From Tannerellaceae bacterium (GTDB lineage Bacteria; Bacteroidota; Bacteroidia; Bacteroidales; Tannerellaceae): DNA of 32,780 bases. The stretch spans positions 1-32,780 of the forward strand of contig JAIRKZ010000077.1 in the NCBI GenBank assembly GCA_031259845.1, given 5' to 3'. Position numbers and translations under genes: made by a program. The notes beneath the pieces were generated by a model. That model was not told where the DNA came from and did not search any database. It saw only the letters and a program-made list of their open reading frames with translations. Shown in pieces: positions 23,837-32,382 of the stretch; position 1 is the stretch's first letter, and each line of letters starts with the position of its first letter.

Positions 23837-26529
23837 CAAAGAGCATATCATTCCATATAAATTTCCATACGGTTTGGGGACAGAAAGTATACGTTTCCGG
23901 TTCAATACCGGAGCTTGGTTCCTGGGATGCGGTATCAGCCAGGGAGATGAATTATATCGGAGACGGCAACTGGCAGGTGCAGTTAGATATCCCATCGGAT
24001 ACCGGGCAAATAGAATACAGATACTTTGTAAGTGCAAACGGCCGGCTACTGTTTGAGGAATGGGACAGAAACCACAGCATCGTATTAGACAAGCCGTTTG
24101 AAGTTTACACCTTGTATGATTATTGGCAGGCGCGCCCTTCCAGCAGGGCTTTCTATTCTTCCGCCTTTACCAAAAGCCTGTTTGCCCATTCGTGCAATAC
24201 GGATGAAAGAGCAGTAAACTGCGGCAGGAAACTTGTTATAAAAATAACAGCGCCCCGCATAGAGAAAAACCGGGCTTTAGCCATAACCGGCAATCAGGAA
24301 TGTTTAGGCAACTGGAATCCTGGGAAAGCATTGATATTAAGCTGCGAGTCCTTCCCCGAATGGCATATCGGCCTGGATATTGACGAGATTCATTCTCCGC
24401 TGGAATATAAGCTTCTGGAAATCGATACAAATACGCACGCCCCTGCCTGCTGGGAGCCGGGAGACAACCGTGTGTGGCATAGCACAATCCCTCCGGGAGA
24501 AAAAGAAATCATTTGTGTTTCCGGTTTGTACCTTGGCGATGATGTATCCTTATGGAGAACTACGGGTACTGTAATACCCGTCTTCTCTTTACGTTCCGAA
24601 AACAGTTTTGGCGTTGGCGATTTGGGTGATTTACATCTCTTTGTAGATTGGATGGAGCAAACGAATCAACGTATTATACAGCTATTGCCGGTAAATGATA
24701 CAACGGCTACTCATACCTGGATGGACTCCTACCCTTACAACGCCGTTTCCGTATATGCCCTGCATCCCATGTATGTGAGTTTATCATGGATGGGGAACCT
24801 GGCAGACCCGGAAAAGGCTGCTTTCTTTAAAGAAAAGCAGCAGGAACTGAATCGTAAGAAATTTGTAGATTACGAAGCTGTTGTCAAACATAAAATGGAT
24901 TATTGCCGGCTGTTTTTTGAACAGGAAGGCAAACAATTACTCGAAACGCCCGGATACAAACAGTTTTTTGCCGAAAATTCCCATTGGTTGATACCTTATG
25001 CCGCCTACTCATACTTCAGGGATACCTGTCATACGGTGGATTTTTCAAAATGGGAAGGCAATAGCGTATATGATAAATCACGGATTAATAAATTGTGTGA
25101 CGAAAAGAACGGGGCCTGGCCTGAACTGTCGTTTACCTTTTTCATGCAATTTGTTTTACATACCCAATTCAAAACCGTTTCCGGTTATGCAAGGAAAAAA
25201 GGCATTGTACTGAAAGGAGACCTGCCTATCGGGGTAAACCGGAACAGCGTGGAAGTGTGGACTGAACCGCACTACTTCAACAGGAACGGACAAGCCGGCG
25301 CTCCGCCCGATGATTTCTCAACGACCGGGCAAAACTGGATGTTTCCTACCTATAATTGGGATGTAATGGAAAAAGACGGTTTTGATTGGTGGAAAAAACG
25401 GTTTGCAAAACTAAGCGATTATTTCGATTGTTTCCGTATCGACCATATTTTAGGTTTTTTCCGTATCTGGGAAATCCCTGTGGATTTCGTACAGGGATTG
25501 TGCGGCCATTTCAGTCCGGCATTACCTTTATCAAAAGAAGAAATAGAACAATACGGCCTTACGTTTAACGAAGCGCGTTTCACCACGGCCCATATCAATA
25601 AGCAATACCTTCCCGGATTATTTGGCGATTTAGCAGATGAAGCAGAAAATTCCTGTCTCGCACAGTCGTCTTCCAATCATTTTGTGTTAAAGCCTTTTTG
25701 TGATACGCAAAAGAAAATTGAAGAATTATTCGGCGGCAGAACAGATGAACGGTCGCTGCGTGTCAGGAACGGCTTACTGTCAATAGCCAATGAGGCGCTA
25801 TTCTTGCGAGACCCCTCGGATAAAGGCCGGTTTCATCCGAGGATATCAGCCAGCCAGTCGTATATCTATCACGAATTGGATACTTCCGCCCAATATGCTT
25901 TCGAGCATTTGTATAGAGACTTTTTCTACCGCAGGCATAATGATTTTTGGAAGATGCAGGCCTTTAAACGGCTTACCCCGTTAATAAACTCCACACAAAT
26001 GCTGGCGTGCGGCGAAGACCTGGGCATGATTCCGGAATCGGTGCCGGAAGTAATGGACAAATTACAGATACTTAGCCTGGAAATAGAACGAATGCCTAAA
26101 ACCCCGAACCGTGAATTTACCGATTTGCCCCATTTGCCTTATCTCTCGGTCTGTACTACGTCTACACATGATATGTCTCCGCTGAGGAACTGGTGGAAAG
26201 AAGACCGGGAGAAAATTCAGCGATATTATAATGATGTATTACACCTGCCGGGCAATGCGCCGGAAGAATGTACGCCGGACATAGCGCAACACATTCTGGA
26301 AAACCACCTCCACAGCCCGTCCATGCTCGCCATTTTCCCTATCCAGGACTGGTTTGCGACGGATGATTCCGTTAAACAGGAAGATTATGGGGCGGAGCGG
26401 ATTAATATACCGGCAAACCCAATCCATTACTGGCGTTACCGCATGCATATCACAATAGAAAAGCTGATGAAAGCCAACAGTCTGAATGAGAAGGTCGTTT
26501 CCATGATAGTAAATAGTGGGCGGAAATAA
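23827..26529 (+). CDS. malQ: 4-alpha-glucanotransferase, DPE2-like (CBM20-CBM20-GH77)
   Basis: The 900-residue enzyme transfers alpha-1,4-glucan segments between maltooligosaccharides or to glucan acceptors. Two N-terminal CBM20 starch-binding domains are visible (about 4-95 with VYVSGSIPELGSWD, and about 135-235 with LAITGNQECLGNWNPG). The GH77 barrel follows. Likely catalytic residues are Asp539 (FRIDHILGFFRIWEIP), Glu730 (CGEDLGMIPESVPEVM) and Asp782 (STHDMS). The 191-residue distance from the first to the second is much greater than in short amylomaltases, showing the insertion that marks plant DPE2-like enzymes. The ATG at 23827 overlaps the nrdJ stop by 10 bp, suggesting translational coupling. 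It is convergent with the bactofilin gene. Confidence 0.93.
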   Translation: MRLTKSISFHINFHTVWGQKVYVSGSIPELGSWDAVSAREMNYIGDGNWQVQLDIPSDTGQIEYRYFVSANGRLLFEEWDRNHSIVLDKPFEVYTLYDYWQARPSSRAFYSSAFTKSLFAHSCNTDERAVNCGRKLVIKITAPRIEKNRALAITGNQECLGNWNPGKALILSCESFPEWHIGLDIDEIHSPLEYKLLEIDTNTHAPACWEPGDNRVWHSTIPPGEKEIICVSGLYLGDDVSLWRTTGTVIPVFSLRSENSFGVGDLGDLHLFVDWMEQTNQRIIQLLPVNDTTATHTWMDSYPYNAVSVYALHPMYVSLSWMGNLADPEKAAFFKEKQQELNRKKFVDYEAVVKHKMDYCRLFFEQEGKQLLETPGYKQFFAENSHWLIPYAAYSYFRDTCHTVDFSKWEGNSVYDKSRINKLCDEKNGAWPELSFTFFMQFVLHTQFKTVSGYARKKGIVLKGDLPIGVNRNSVEVWTEPHYFNRNGQAGAPPDDFSTTGQNWMFPTYNWDVMEKDGFDWWKKRFAKLSDYFDCFRIDHILGFFRIWEIPVDFVQGLCGHFSPALPLSKEEIEQYGLTFNEARFTTAHINKQYLPGLFGDLADEAENSCLAQSSSNHFVLKPFCDTQKKIEELFGGRTDERSLRVRNGLLSIANEALFLRDPSDKGRFHPRISASQSYIYHELDTSAQYAFEHLYRDFFYRRHNDFWKMQAFKRLTPLINSTQMLACGEDLGMIPESVPEVMDKLQILSLEIERMPKTPNREFTDLPHLPYLSVCTTSTHDMSPLRNWWKEDREKIQRYYNDVLHLPGNAPEECTPDIAQHILENHLHSPSMLAIFPIQDWFATDDSVKQEDYGAERINIPANPIHYWRYRMHITIEKLMKANSLNEKVVSMIVNSGRK

Positions 26530-26535
26530 GGGTGT

Positions 26536-26904
26536 TTATTCGCTTTTACTTTCTGCCGGTAACATATTACATACCCCACTGAATTTTGCGTTCGGTTCAA
26601 TTTCCAATGTTTGTGCATAGATATCGCCGGTTACGATAGAAGATGCTTTTAATACCAATGCGCCGCTGGTACGGATGCTACCTACAACCGTTCCTAAAAT
26701 TTCGGCGTTTACAGACACAATATCTCCATCTATATGGCCTTTAGGGCCTATCACAATCTTGGCGGCACAGTTTATATTCCCTTCCACTCTGCCGTTTAAG
26801 CGGAAGTCGCCATCGGTAATAATATCTCCTTTCACGGTTGTACCAACGCCTAATATGTTATGTAATCCGGTAGATTGGATTTCTTCTTTAAATTTAATCT
26901 TCAT
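26536..26904 (-). CDS. Bactofilin (polymer-forming cytoskeletal protein)
   Basis: The 122-residue protein is a typical small bactofilin (DUF583). A short N-terminal tail is followed by a right-handed beta-helix built of short repeats with regularly spaced hydrophobic and Gly residues (GTTVKGDIITDGDFRLNGRVEGNI, GPKGHIDGDIVSVNAEILGTVVGSI). A short Ser/Lys-rich tail ends it. Bactofilins polymerise without nucleotides into membrane-associated filaments that position wall enzymes. It is transcribed alone from a promoter near 26940-26947, divergent from folB. Confidence 0.92.
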   Translation of the reverse strand: MKIKFKEEIQSTGLHNILGVGTTVKGDIITDGDFRLNGRVEGNINCAAKIVIGPKGHIDGDIVSVNAEILGTVVGSIRTSGALVLKASSIVTGDIYAQTLEIEPNAKFSGVCNMLPAESKSE

Positions 26905-26939
26905 ATAAATATAATTGTGTATATGTTTACGATAATTTG

Positions 26940-26947
26940 CAAATATA
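26940..26947 (-). promoter_or_regulatory. -7 promoter element of the bactofilin gene
   Basis: The minus strand reads TATATTTG, an exact TAnnTTTG, 35 bp before the ATG. No clear -33 was seen. Confidence 0.6.
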
Positions 26948-26953
26948 AAATTA

Positions 26954-26961
26954 TATTTTTG
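26954..26961 (+). promoter_or_regulatory. -7 promoter element of folB
   Basis: TATTTTTG matches TAnnTTTG, 46 bp before the folB ATG. It is separated by only 6 bp from the oppositely oriented bactofilin -7 element, so the two promoters overlap. Confidence 0.5.
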
Positions 26962-27007
26962 TACTATAAGGCTCTTTGCTTACTTTTACCTCTTAATTAT
27001 CCTAAAT

Positions 27008-27379
27008 ATGAATAGCAAGATAGAACTGAAGAACCTGAAATTTTATGCATATCATGGCGTATTACCCCAGGAAACACGTGTTGGCAATAATTATATAATA
27101 ACGGTAGCCCTTACAGTTCCGCTGGCTAAAGCAATGATAAGCGACGACTTAGGCGATACGGTTAACTATGCCGACGCCTATTCTGTAATCAAACGGGAGA
27201 TGGCGGTTCCCTCCAAACTATTGGAGCATGTTGCCGGAAGAATACTTTATTCCCTCAAACGCCGGTTTCCCCAACTGACGGGAATCAAACTGTCTGTCTC
27301 CAAATTAAATCCCCCCACAGGCGGCGATATCCATAGCGCCTCGGTTATCCTTGAAGAGACTTATCCATCCGCTGATTGA
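27008..27379 (+). CDS. folB: Dihydroneopterin aldolase
   Basis: The 123-residue enzyme converts 7,8-dihydroneopterin to 6-hydroxymethyl-7,8-dihydropterin and glycolaldehyde in folate synthesis. Family hallmarks are FYAYHGVLPQE near the N-terminus (with the conserved Glu22), DTVNYADAYSVI in the middle, LLEHVAGRI and the C-terminal VSKLNPPTGGD with the catalytic Lys. Length is normal. Its TGA ends at 27379, directly abutting the stop of the convergent GH92 gene, with no intergenic base. Confidence 0.95.
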   Translation: MNSKIELKNLKFYAYHGVLPQETRVGNNYIITVALTVPLAKAMISDDLGDTVNYADAYSVIKREMAVPSKLLEHVAGRILYSLKRRFPQLTGIKLSVSKLNPPTGGDIHSASVILEETYPSAD

Positions 27380-30300
27380 TTATTGAATCCCCCAGGAGGT
27401 ATTGGGCGAATCTCCCATTTCGAGGAGCAGCGTTCCGCCTTTGAGCAGTTCGCTTGCGGGGAATTTGAAACTGTTCAGGGCGCTGCCGTTCAGGATGGCG
27501 CTTTGGATGTATTTGTTCTTTCGCGAGGCATTGCGGGCTTCGATGGTGAAAGAGGCGCCCCTTCCGTAGTTGTATCTCAGGTTGATGACGGCTTTGGGGT
27601 AGAGGGGGCTGGCTATTTCGTATACAGGCTCTGCGCTGCATCCCCCGTCTGTCTGGAATAATCCCAAGGATGCCATAACCAGCCAGGCGCTCATCTGCCC
27701 CTGGTCTTCGTCGCCGAGGTAAGCGTTGGCCAGGCCAATGCCGTAATAGCGTTCGATGATGGAGCGGCTCCATTTCTGGGTGAGCCAGGGCTTTCCGGCG
27801 TGGTTGAACAGGAAGGCGAAGTGCATAGACTGCTGGTTTCCCTGCACTACGGGATAATCCCAGTACTGGTCGTTAGGGGCATTGTATCGCCAGGGTTCGC
27901 TGGCCTCGAAGCCCCATTCCAGCCGTTCTGCGAAGCGTTCCTTTCCGATATGTGCGGCCAGGGCGGGTATGTCTTGCGGAACGAAGAAGGTGAGTTGCCA
28001 GGCGTTTCCTTCTACGTATTGATGGTTGGCGCCGGAGTGGAAGGGGTTGAAGCCTTCCGTCCAGCGTCCGTTGCTGCCCCGCGTATGGGCGTATCCGTTA
28101 TCGGGGTTAATGGCGTTTTTCCACCACGAGGCCCGTTCGCTGAATACCCTGTAATCGGCTTCTTTCCCCAGGGCTTTGGCAAACTGGGCCACCGTCCAGT
28201 CGTCGAAGGCATACTCCAGCGTGTTGGAGAAGCGTCCTTTATCCGCCGGAACGTATTTGTGGGCGAGGTAAGCCGCCAGGTCGCGATTGCCGGCATACCC
28301 GCCGGCTACCTTTTGGCCTGGGGTGGTTTGCATCTTCCTTACGGCTTCGAAGGCTTTCCCGGCGTCGAAATCGCGTATACCCATTTGCCAGGCGCTTACG
28401 ATGAGCGGTATTTCATGCTCGGCCACCATTACGGGGATGTACTTCATGCCGGCGGGGCCTTTCGCCAGCCAGCCGTTTGCATCGTACATGGCGAGCTGCG
28501 ATTTCACCCAGCGGCTGCTCCATTCGGGCGTTACCAGGTTCCAGAACTGATTGAGGTTCCAGAAGGTGTTCCAGAAGGCGTCGCAGCCCAGCGCCAGGTC
28601 GGCGGGACTGCCCCGGCGCACTTTCCCGTCGGCCGAAACCCACTGGCCGTTCACGTCGCTCCACGTATTGCGGCACAGTGAGCGGTACATGTTGGTGTAG
28701 AAGCGCACTTTCTCAAAGCGGTTGTTCGTTGTGATTCGTACCCGTTCGAGCAGTTCGTTCCACACGAATTTATGGTAGCCGGCTATCCTCTCGAAATTCC
28801 AACCGAAGAAATTGCTGATTTCCTTCTCAAGGTTTTCCGATGCATTGGCGATGCTTACCGGCGAAATCCCTGTCCTTACCTGCACTACGGGCGTCTTTTT
28901 CTCGTTGAACGCGAGCCACAGGCCCGTATCCCAGCGGCCCATGTACTGTATGGGCTGGTCGGTCTCTATCACAAAGTGGAGGGTGTATTCCTGGCTGGCG
29001 TCGCGGCTCCATACGTGCCGGGACAGCTGGCGGCTGAAGCCTTCTATGCGGGTATCGCTTACCTGGCTTACGGCGAGTTCTTTCACCTGGTAATCATATT
29101 CGGCCGGGATGTGGAAATCTACGATGATACGGGCGCTGTCGCGGTCGGGGGGGAAGGTGTAGCGCTGGAAGCTGCACCGCGTGGTGGCTGTAAGTTCGGC
29201 CAGGATACCGTAGTCGGCGAGGGTTGCCTTATAGTAGCCGATGGGGGCTGCTTCGGTGGATTTATCAATCCGCGAGCGGTAGCCCGAGTCGGGGTCTGCT
29301 TCGTCTCCTATGGCTGTTTGCAGGGGGCCGTTCGTGGGCATCATGCCAAGCCCGGCCATCGTCCATTCGTGGATATGGCTGAAGCAGCCGATACTCTCGA
29401 AGGAGGGCTGGTAGCCGGCCTGCCAACCTTTATTCTGGTTGTCCGGGCTTAGCTTTACCATGCTGAACGGCATCCAGGGGCCGGGGGCAATCATCCAGCG
29501 CGAATGGGCCGTTCCGATACGGGTATCTACGTAATCGGCCAGGGTTTGCAGGGTTTGCGGCGAGCGCGTTACTTTTCCTTCCTGCATCACCTTTCCGTCT
29601 GCCAGGATGCGGTATCTGCTTATTGTTGCCGCCTGAACGGCCGGCATGGGAGCTTCCAGCTGGTAATAGCCGGTATCTATCCGTTCGGTCAGGATTGTTT
29701 TACCGTCTAATTCTACGGTCAGTTCGGGGTTCCCGTCCAGGTGTTCCAGCTCCACCAGCAAGGGCTGGTATTTTGTCCATTCTTCTTCTGTTTCGCAGGC
29801 GGCGGCTTCTACGTTCCGTATGAATACAGCTTCGGGCTTTACCAGCGTTGCGCCGCGCGGGCCTTCCAGCGTTACATAGTCGAACAATACCCACGATCCT
29901 TGCAGTACGGACAGCGTGATACGGTTTCCCCCCTGCTTCACTACGCCGGGGCGTACATGAATCGTCAGCCGCCGGCTATCCGTATCAGCCTGCGGCCTTA
30001 TAAGGAGCGAATCGCTAAGGCCTTCCGGCAGTTGAAACCTGTTGCTCTGTCCGTTTACCGTTACTTTCATCAGGGGAGGATTCTTCACCGCATTATCCAG
30101 CAGGCCGATGTGCAAGGCCCAGCCCTCCTCGCCCGGTTTATCCTTCAGGCCGAAGAGGATGTTAATCTCGTGCGTCCGCCAGCCGGCTGTGCCTGAGGTT
30201 CCGCCCCATTCGTCTGCGGGGCCGGGGAGCACGTAGGGGAATGATTCTTCCGCCCTGTCTTTCCCCACCAGGAAGTACCTGTCTTCAAAGCCAAAGTCGG

Positions 30301-30490
30301 CAGCCAGGAATTGACGGTATCCGTCGGGCGCCAGGGCAAATTCGCCAGCCGAGCGGTCGGCCGTTCCGATGCTCCATACCTGCTCCGTTTGGCCGGACGT
30401 TTGGCCGCGAAAACAACAGGAACTGCAAAGCATAGCAACTAAAACGGGTAAGACAGGCAGGCGTCTGCCTCGCGCAAGGATATTTTTCAT
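27380..30490 (-). CDS. GH92 family alpha-mannosidase, exported, with N-terminal accessory domain
   Basis: The 1036-residue exported glycosidase belongs to GH92, exo-alpha-mannosidases that trim mannans and N-glycans. A signal peptide with a lipoprotein-like end (MLCSSCC, about 20-26) is followed by an extra region. Within it, about 30-215 resembles the beta-sandwich carbohydrate-binding domain of rhamnogalacturonan lyases (RYFLVGKDRAEESFPYVLPGPADEW). GH92 itself starts near DYVDTRIGTAHSRWMIAPGP and includes GCFSHIHEWTMAGLGMMPTNGP, PNDQYWDYPVVQGNQQSMHF and the catalytic-region motif GDEDQGQMSAW (about residue 925). Most GH92 enzymes are nearer 750 residues. The start at 30490 fits the promoter 18-49 bp upstream; an in-frame TTG at 30538 would lie upstream of the transcript. 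Base composition is visibly more G+C-rich than in folB and malQ. No SusC/SusD pair is present. Confidence 0.9.
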   Translation of the reverse strand: MKNILARGRRLPVLPVLVAMLCSSCCFRGQTSGQTEQVWSIGTADRSAGEFALAPDGYRQFLAADFGFEDRYFLVGKDRAEESFPYVLPGPADEWGGTSGTAGWRTHEINILFGLKDKPGEEGWALHIGLLDNAVKNPPLMKVTVNGQSNRFQLPEGLSDSLLIRPQADTDSRRLTIHVRPGVVKQGGNRITLSVLQGSWVLFDYVTLEGPRGATLVKPEAVFIRNVEAAACETEEEWTKYQPLLVELEHLDGNPELTVELDGKTILTERIDTGYYQLEAPMPAVQAATISRYRILADGKVMQEGKVTRSPQTLQTLADYVDTRIGTAHSRWMIAPGPWMPFSMVKLSPDNQNKGWQAGYQPSFESIGCFSHIHEWTMAGLGMMPTNGPLQTAIGDEADPDSGYRSRIDKSTEAAPIGYYKATLADYGILAELTATTRCSFQRYTFPPDRDSARIIVDFHIPAEYDYQVKELAVSQVSDTRIEGFSRQLSRHVWSRDASQEYTLHFVIETDQPIQYMGRWDTGLWLAFNEKKTPVVQVRTGISPVSIANASENLEKEISNFFGWNFERIAGYHKFVWNELLERVRITTNNRFEKVRFYTNMYRSLCRNTWSDVNGQWVSADGKVRRGSPADLALGCDAFWNTFWNLNQFWNLVTPEWSSRWVKSQLAMYDANGWLAKGPAGMKYIPVMVAEHEIPLIVSAWQMGIRDFDAGKAFEAVRKMQTTPGQKVAGGYAGNRDLAAYLAHKYVPADKGRFSNTLEYAFDDWTVAQFAKALGKEADYRVFSERASWWKNAINPDNGYAHTRGSNGRWTEGFNPFHSGANHQYVEGNAWQLTFFVPQDIPALAAHIGKERFAERLEWGFEASEPWRYNAPNDQYWDYPVVQGNQQSMHFAFLFNHAGKPWLTQKWSRSIIERYYGIGLANAYLGDEDQGQMSAWLVMASLGLFQTDGGCSAEPVYEIASPLYPKAVINLRYNYGRGASFTIEARNASRKNKYIQSAILNGSALNSFKFPASELLKGGTLLLEMGDSPNTSWGIQ

Positions 30491-30507
30491 AAGGATTCTT
30501 TTTTCTT

Positions 30508-30539
30508 CAAAGGTAAAATAAAATCTGTTCCCCGGCAAT
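30508..30539 (-). promoter_or_regulatory. Bacteroidota -33/-7 promoter of the GH92 gene
   Basis: On the minus strand ATTG (30539-30536), a 20-nt spacer and TACCTTTG (30515-30508) give a full-consensus -7 and a near-consensus -33. Transcription would start near 30502, about 12 nt before the ATG, fixing the start codon at 30490. Confidence 0.7.
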
Positions 30540-30624
30540 CGTATAAAAAAAACCGTTACTGTATTTGATGAGGAAAGCGTATTGCCGGGCTGGAAATCGC
30601 AGACAATCTCGTTGCAGGAATAGT

Positions 30625-30903
30625 CTATGCCAGCTTCCTGTATCTGCTTCCGCTTACGGCTTCAGAGGGACAGGCGGCATCTCTCAGGTGTCTGTTCAGC
30701 AAAACCTCCTGTCTTTTCTTTTCGAACTTCTGGCAGCGTCTTTCCGGCACGGTTTTCCAACAACCTGTCACTAACTTTTTTGCCATCTCCCGGTGCAGTT
30801 CCTTAAAGTAAATCCTGTTGTCTGCCGGCTCCTCTCCTGCCGGATTTTCGCTGCATCCTGCCGTGAATAAGGCCGGCGAGAGGATTAGTCGAAGGAATAC
30901 ATA
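30625..30903 (-). pseudogene. Lipoprotein remnant without a start codon
   Basis: Read on the minus strand, the frame gives YVFLRLILSPALFTAGC and then SENPAGEEPADNRIYFKE, a convincing lipoprotein signal peptide with Cys encoded at 30853-30855 and a typical polar mature start. No ATG, GTG or TTG precedes it in a usable position, and its beginning overlaps the last codons of the DUF6261 gene. The frame continues with an unusually Arg/Lys/Cys-rich stretch to TAG at 30625-30627, where a frameshift seems likely. An internal ATG (30786) would give a 53-residue peptide of no recognised family. I read it as a truncated gene. The remaining DNA to the GH92 promoter shows nothing else. Confidence 0.45.
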
Positions 30904-32048
30904 TTGGGGAATACCATTCCGGAGAGGCGGGCCAGCACGGCGCCGTCTTTCTCTATCCGGGCTTCGGCGGGGCCTTCGCTGAGGAGGGGGGAGAGGAAGT
31001 AGCGGTTGGCCGAGGGCGGGGCCGCTTCGAGGGCTGCGGGCGTTTGATTGCCGTCGCCGTCTGCTTCCATCTTAAAGCCTGCTATGGGGAGGATGGCTTC
31101 TTCCGCAGCGCTTTTGAGTATGAGGGAGCCGCCTGTGGCTGCGGGGTAGAGGGCTGCGGCAAAGGCTGCGGCGTCGGTCGCCGTAACGTACATCACTTCC
31201 CCGCTTTCGGGCACCTCCTGCGAGGCTACGTGGAAGAGGGGGATGGAGGGAGTATCGCCGCCGCCGGCATCATCGTCGTCGCCGTCGCCGGGTTTGTTTT
31301 TCGAGCCGTCGGAGGATGCGCCGGTGATGCGGGCGTAGATATTACTGTAATTATGTATCACGAAGTTGATATGGTCTATGATAGCCCCGAAGGTTTCCAT
31401 GCCGGCCGTATTGCCGCTTACTTTGGCTACGGCGTAGAAGCCGTCCAACGCTTCGGTAAAGTCGGTAAAAGCCTTGTCGGTAAGGGGGCGTATGTACGCC
31501 ATATTGCCTTCGAGGATGGCTTCGCCCTGGCTATGCTCGCGTTCTTTGTAAAGCGCCTTGAAAGCATCATTGTACTGTTCCAGGGCGTCTGTTGCCGCCG
31601 TGAGGGCAAGGGTGGTAACGTACGGGGCGTAAGCGGGGCGGCGGAGGTCTTGAATCAGGTTCTTGATAAGGGCGCTGGCCTGGGTCATGGACGCAGAGGA
31701 AACAGCCTTGAAATTATTCATCACCAGGGAGAGCTTCACGGCAGCCTGGCGTACGGCAGGGTCTTTGCTGAAGGCGGCCGTCTCTACCGTTCCCCGGATC
31801 AGGCGGTACTGGTCGAGGCGGTCTTTGTTGGCCTCGTTAATGTCGCCCGTTTCGGCAGACTTCTGGCTGCGTTTGTAGATGTCGTCTTCCTTTTGGAATA
31901 CTGTGACGAATACCGTCCAGAGCTTGAGCAAATCGCCTAAGGAAGCGATGCGTTCCTGCACAAAGGAGATGATTTCATCGTAAAACTCATAATGGTCGCC
32001 ATTCCTTACCCGGTAGATGAGCTTGTGAAATTTGTTAACCGTCTTCAT
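30885..32048 (-). CDS. DUF6261 family protein
   Basis: The 387-residue protein resembles the DUF6261 family, found in Bacteroidales and of unknown function. Residues 1-242 are largely helical, beginning MKTVNKFHKLIYRVRNGDHYEFY and containing long amphipathic helices (for example 100-140 and 160-240). Residues 245-268 form a Gly/Asp/Lys linker with an acidic run (DGDDDDAGGGD). Residues 269-387 are an Ala/Gly-rich, probably beta-rich, C-terminal domain that I do not recognise. No signal peptide is seen. The start at 32048 is preferred because the family begins there; an extension to 32126 is in frame but Phe/Lys-rich and unlike it. The gene is G+C-rich, like GH92. A 42-bp repeat array begins about 100 bp upstream. 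Confidence 0.75.
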   Translation of the reverse strand: MKTVNKFHKLIYRVRNGDHYEFYDEIISFVQERIASLGDLLKLWTVFVTVFQKEDDIYKRSQKSAETGDINEANKDRLDQYRLIRGTVETAAFSKDPAVRQAAVKLSLVMNNFKAVSSASMTQASALIKNLIQDLRRPAYAPYVTTLALTAATDALEQYNDAFKALYKEREHSQGEAILEGNMAYIRPLTDKAFTDFTEALDGFYAVAKVSGNTAGMETFGAIIDHINFVIHNYSNIYARITGASSDGSKNKPGDGDDDDAGGGDTPSIPLFHVASQEVPESGEVMYVTATDAAAFAAALYPAATGGSLILKSAAEEAILPIAGFKMEADGDGNQTPAALEAAPPSANRYFLSPLLSEGPAEARIEKDGAVLARLSGMVFPNMYSFD

Positions 32049-32145
32049 AATAATGCTTTTTAAAAATTCTGTAATTTTAGTGATAAAAGTAACGCTTTTT
32101 TTTAAGAAAACACTTCTTTCGCACAAAAAAAATCATAATAATACT

Positions 32146-32324
32146 TTCCGACCAGGTCAGAAACCGCAAATCCGTCCCGGCGAGACGTTCCGACCAGGTC
32201 AGAAACCCCAAATCCGTCCCGGCGAGACGTTCCGACCAGGTCAGAAACCGCAAATCCGTCCCGGCGAGACATTCCGACCATGTCAGAAACCTCAAATCCG
32301 TCCCGGCGAGACATTCCGACCAGG
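32146..32324. repeat. 42-bp tandem repeat array, four units plus a partial
   Basis: Units begin at 32146, 32188, 32230 and 32272, each exactly 42 bp; a fifth breaks off after about 11 bases at 32324. Units differ by a few substitutions. Five of the six frames are open; the plus-strand frame would read FRPGQKPQIRPGET repeatedly and a minus-strand frame SRRDGFAVSDLVGT. Which, if any, is translated cannot be told. The array lies upstream of the DUF6261 gene, with an AT-rich, promoter-like interval (32049-32145) between. That interval has a minus-strand TACTTTTA resembling a -7 element. The sequence is related to the array at 1-210. Confidence 0.95.
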
Positions 32325-32354
32325 GACGAATGTCTGAAAGTTTCGCATGAAGGC

Positions 32355-32380
32355 ATTGAACAGCTCTTATACTGTTCAAT
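32355..32380. terminator. 9-bp hairpin beside the second array
   Basis: ATTGAACAG (32355-32363) pairs perfectly with CTGTTCAAT (32372-32380) around an 8-nt loop. No T-tract follows on either strand, so terminator function is uncertain. Confidence 0.35.
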
Positions 32381-32382
32381 AG

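Noticed and set aside
27800-29452. Two long plus-strand frames opposite the GH92 gene
   Set aside because: They are antisense shadows created by G+C-rich codon use; the GH92 frame has clear family motifs along this stretch.
30565-30774. 69-residue plus-strand frame
   Set aside because: No family resemblance; the minus strand carries the more convincing lipoprotein remnant here.
31044-31940. 298-residue plus-strand frame opposite DUF6261
   Set aside because: Antisense shadow in G+C-rich DNA; Gly/Ala/Val-rich with no recognisable domain.
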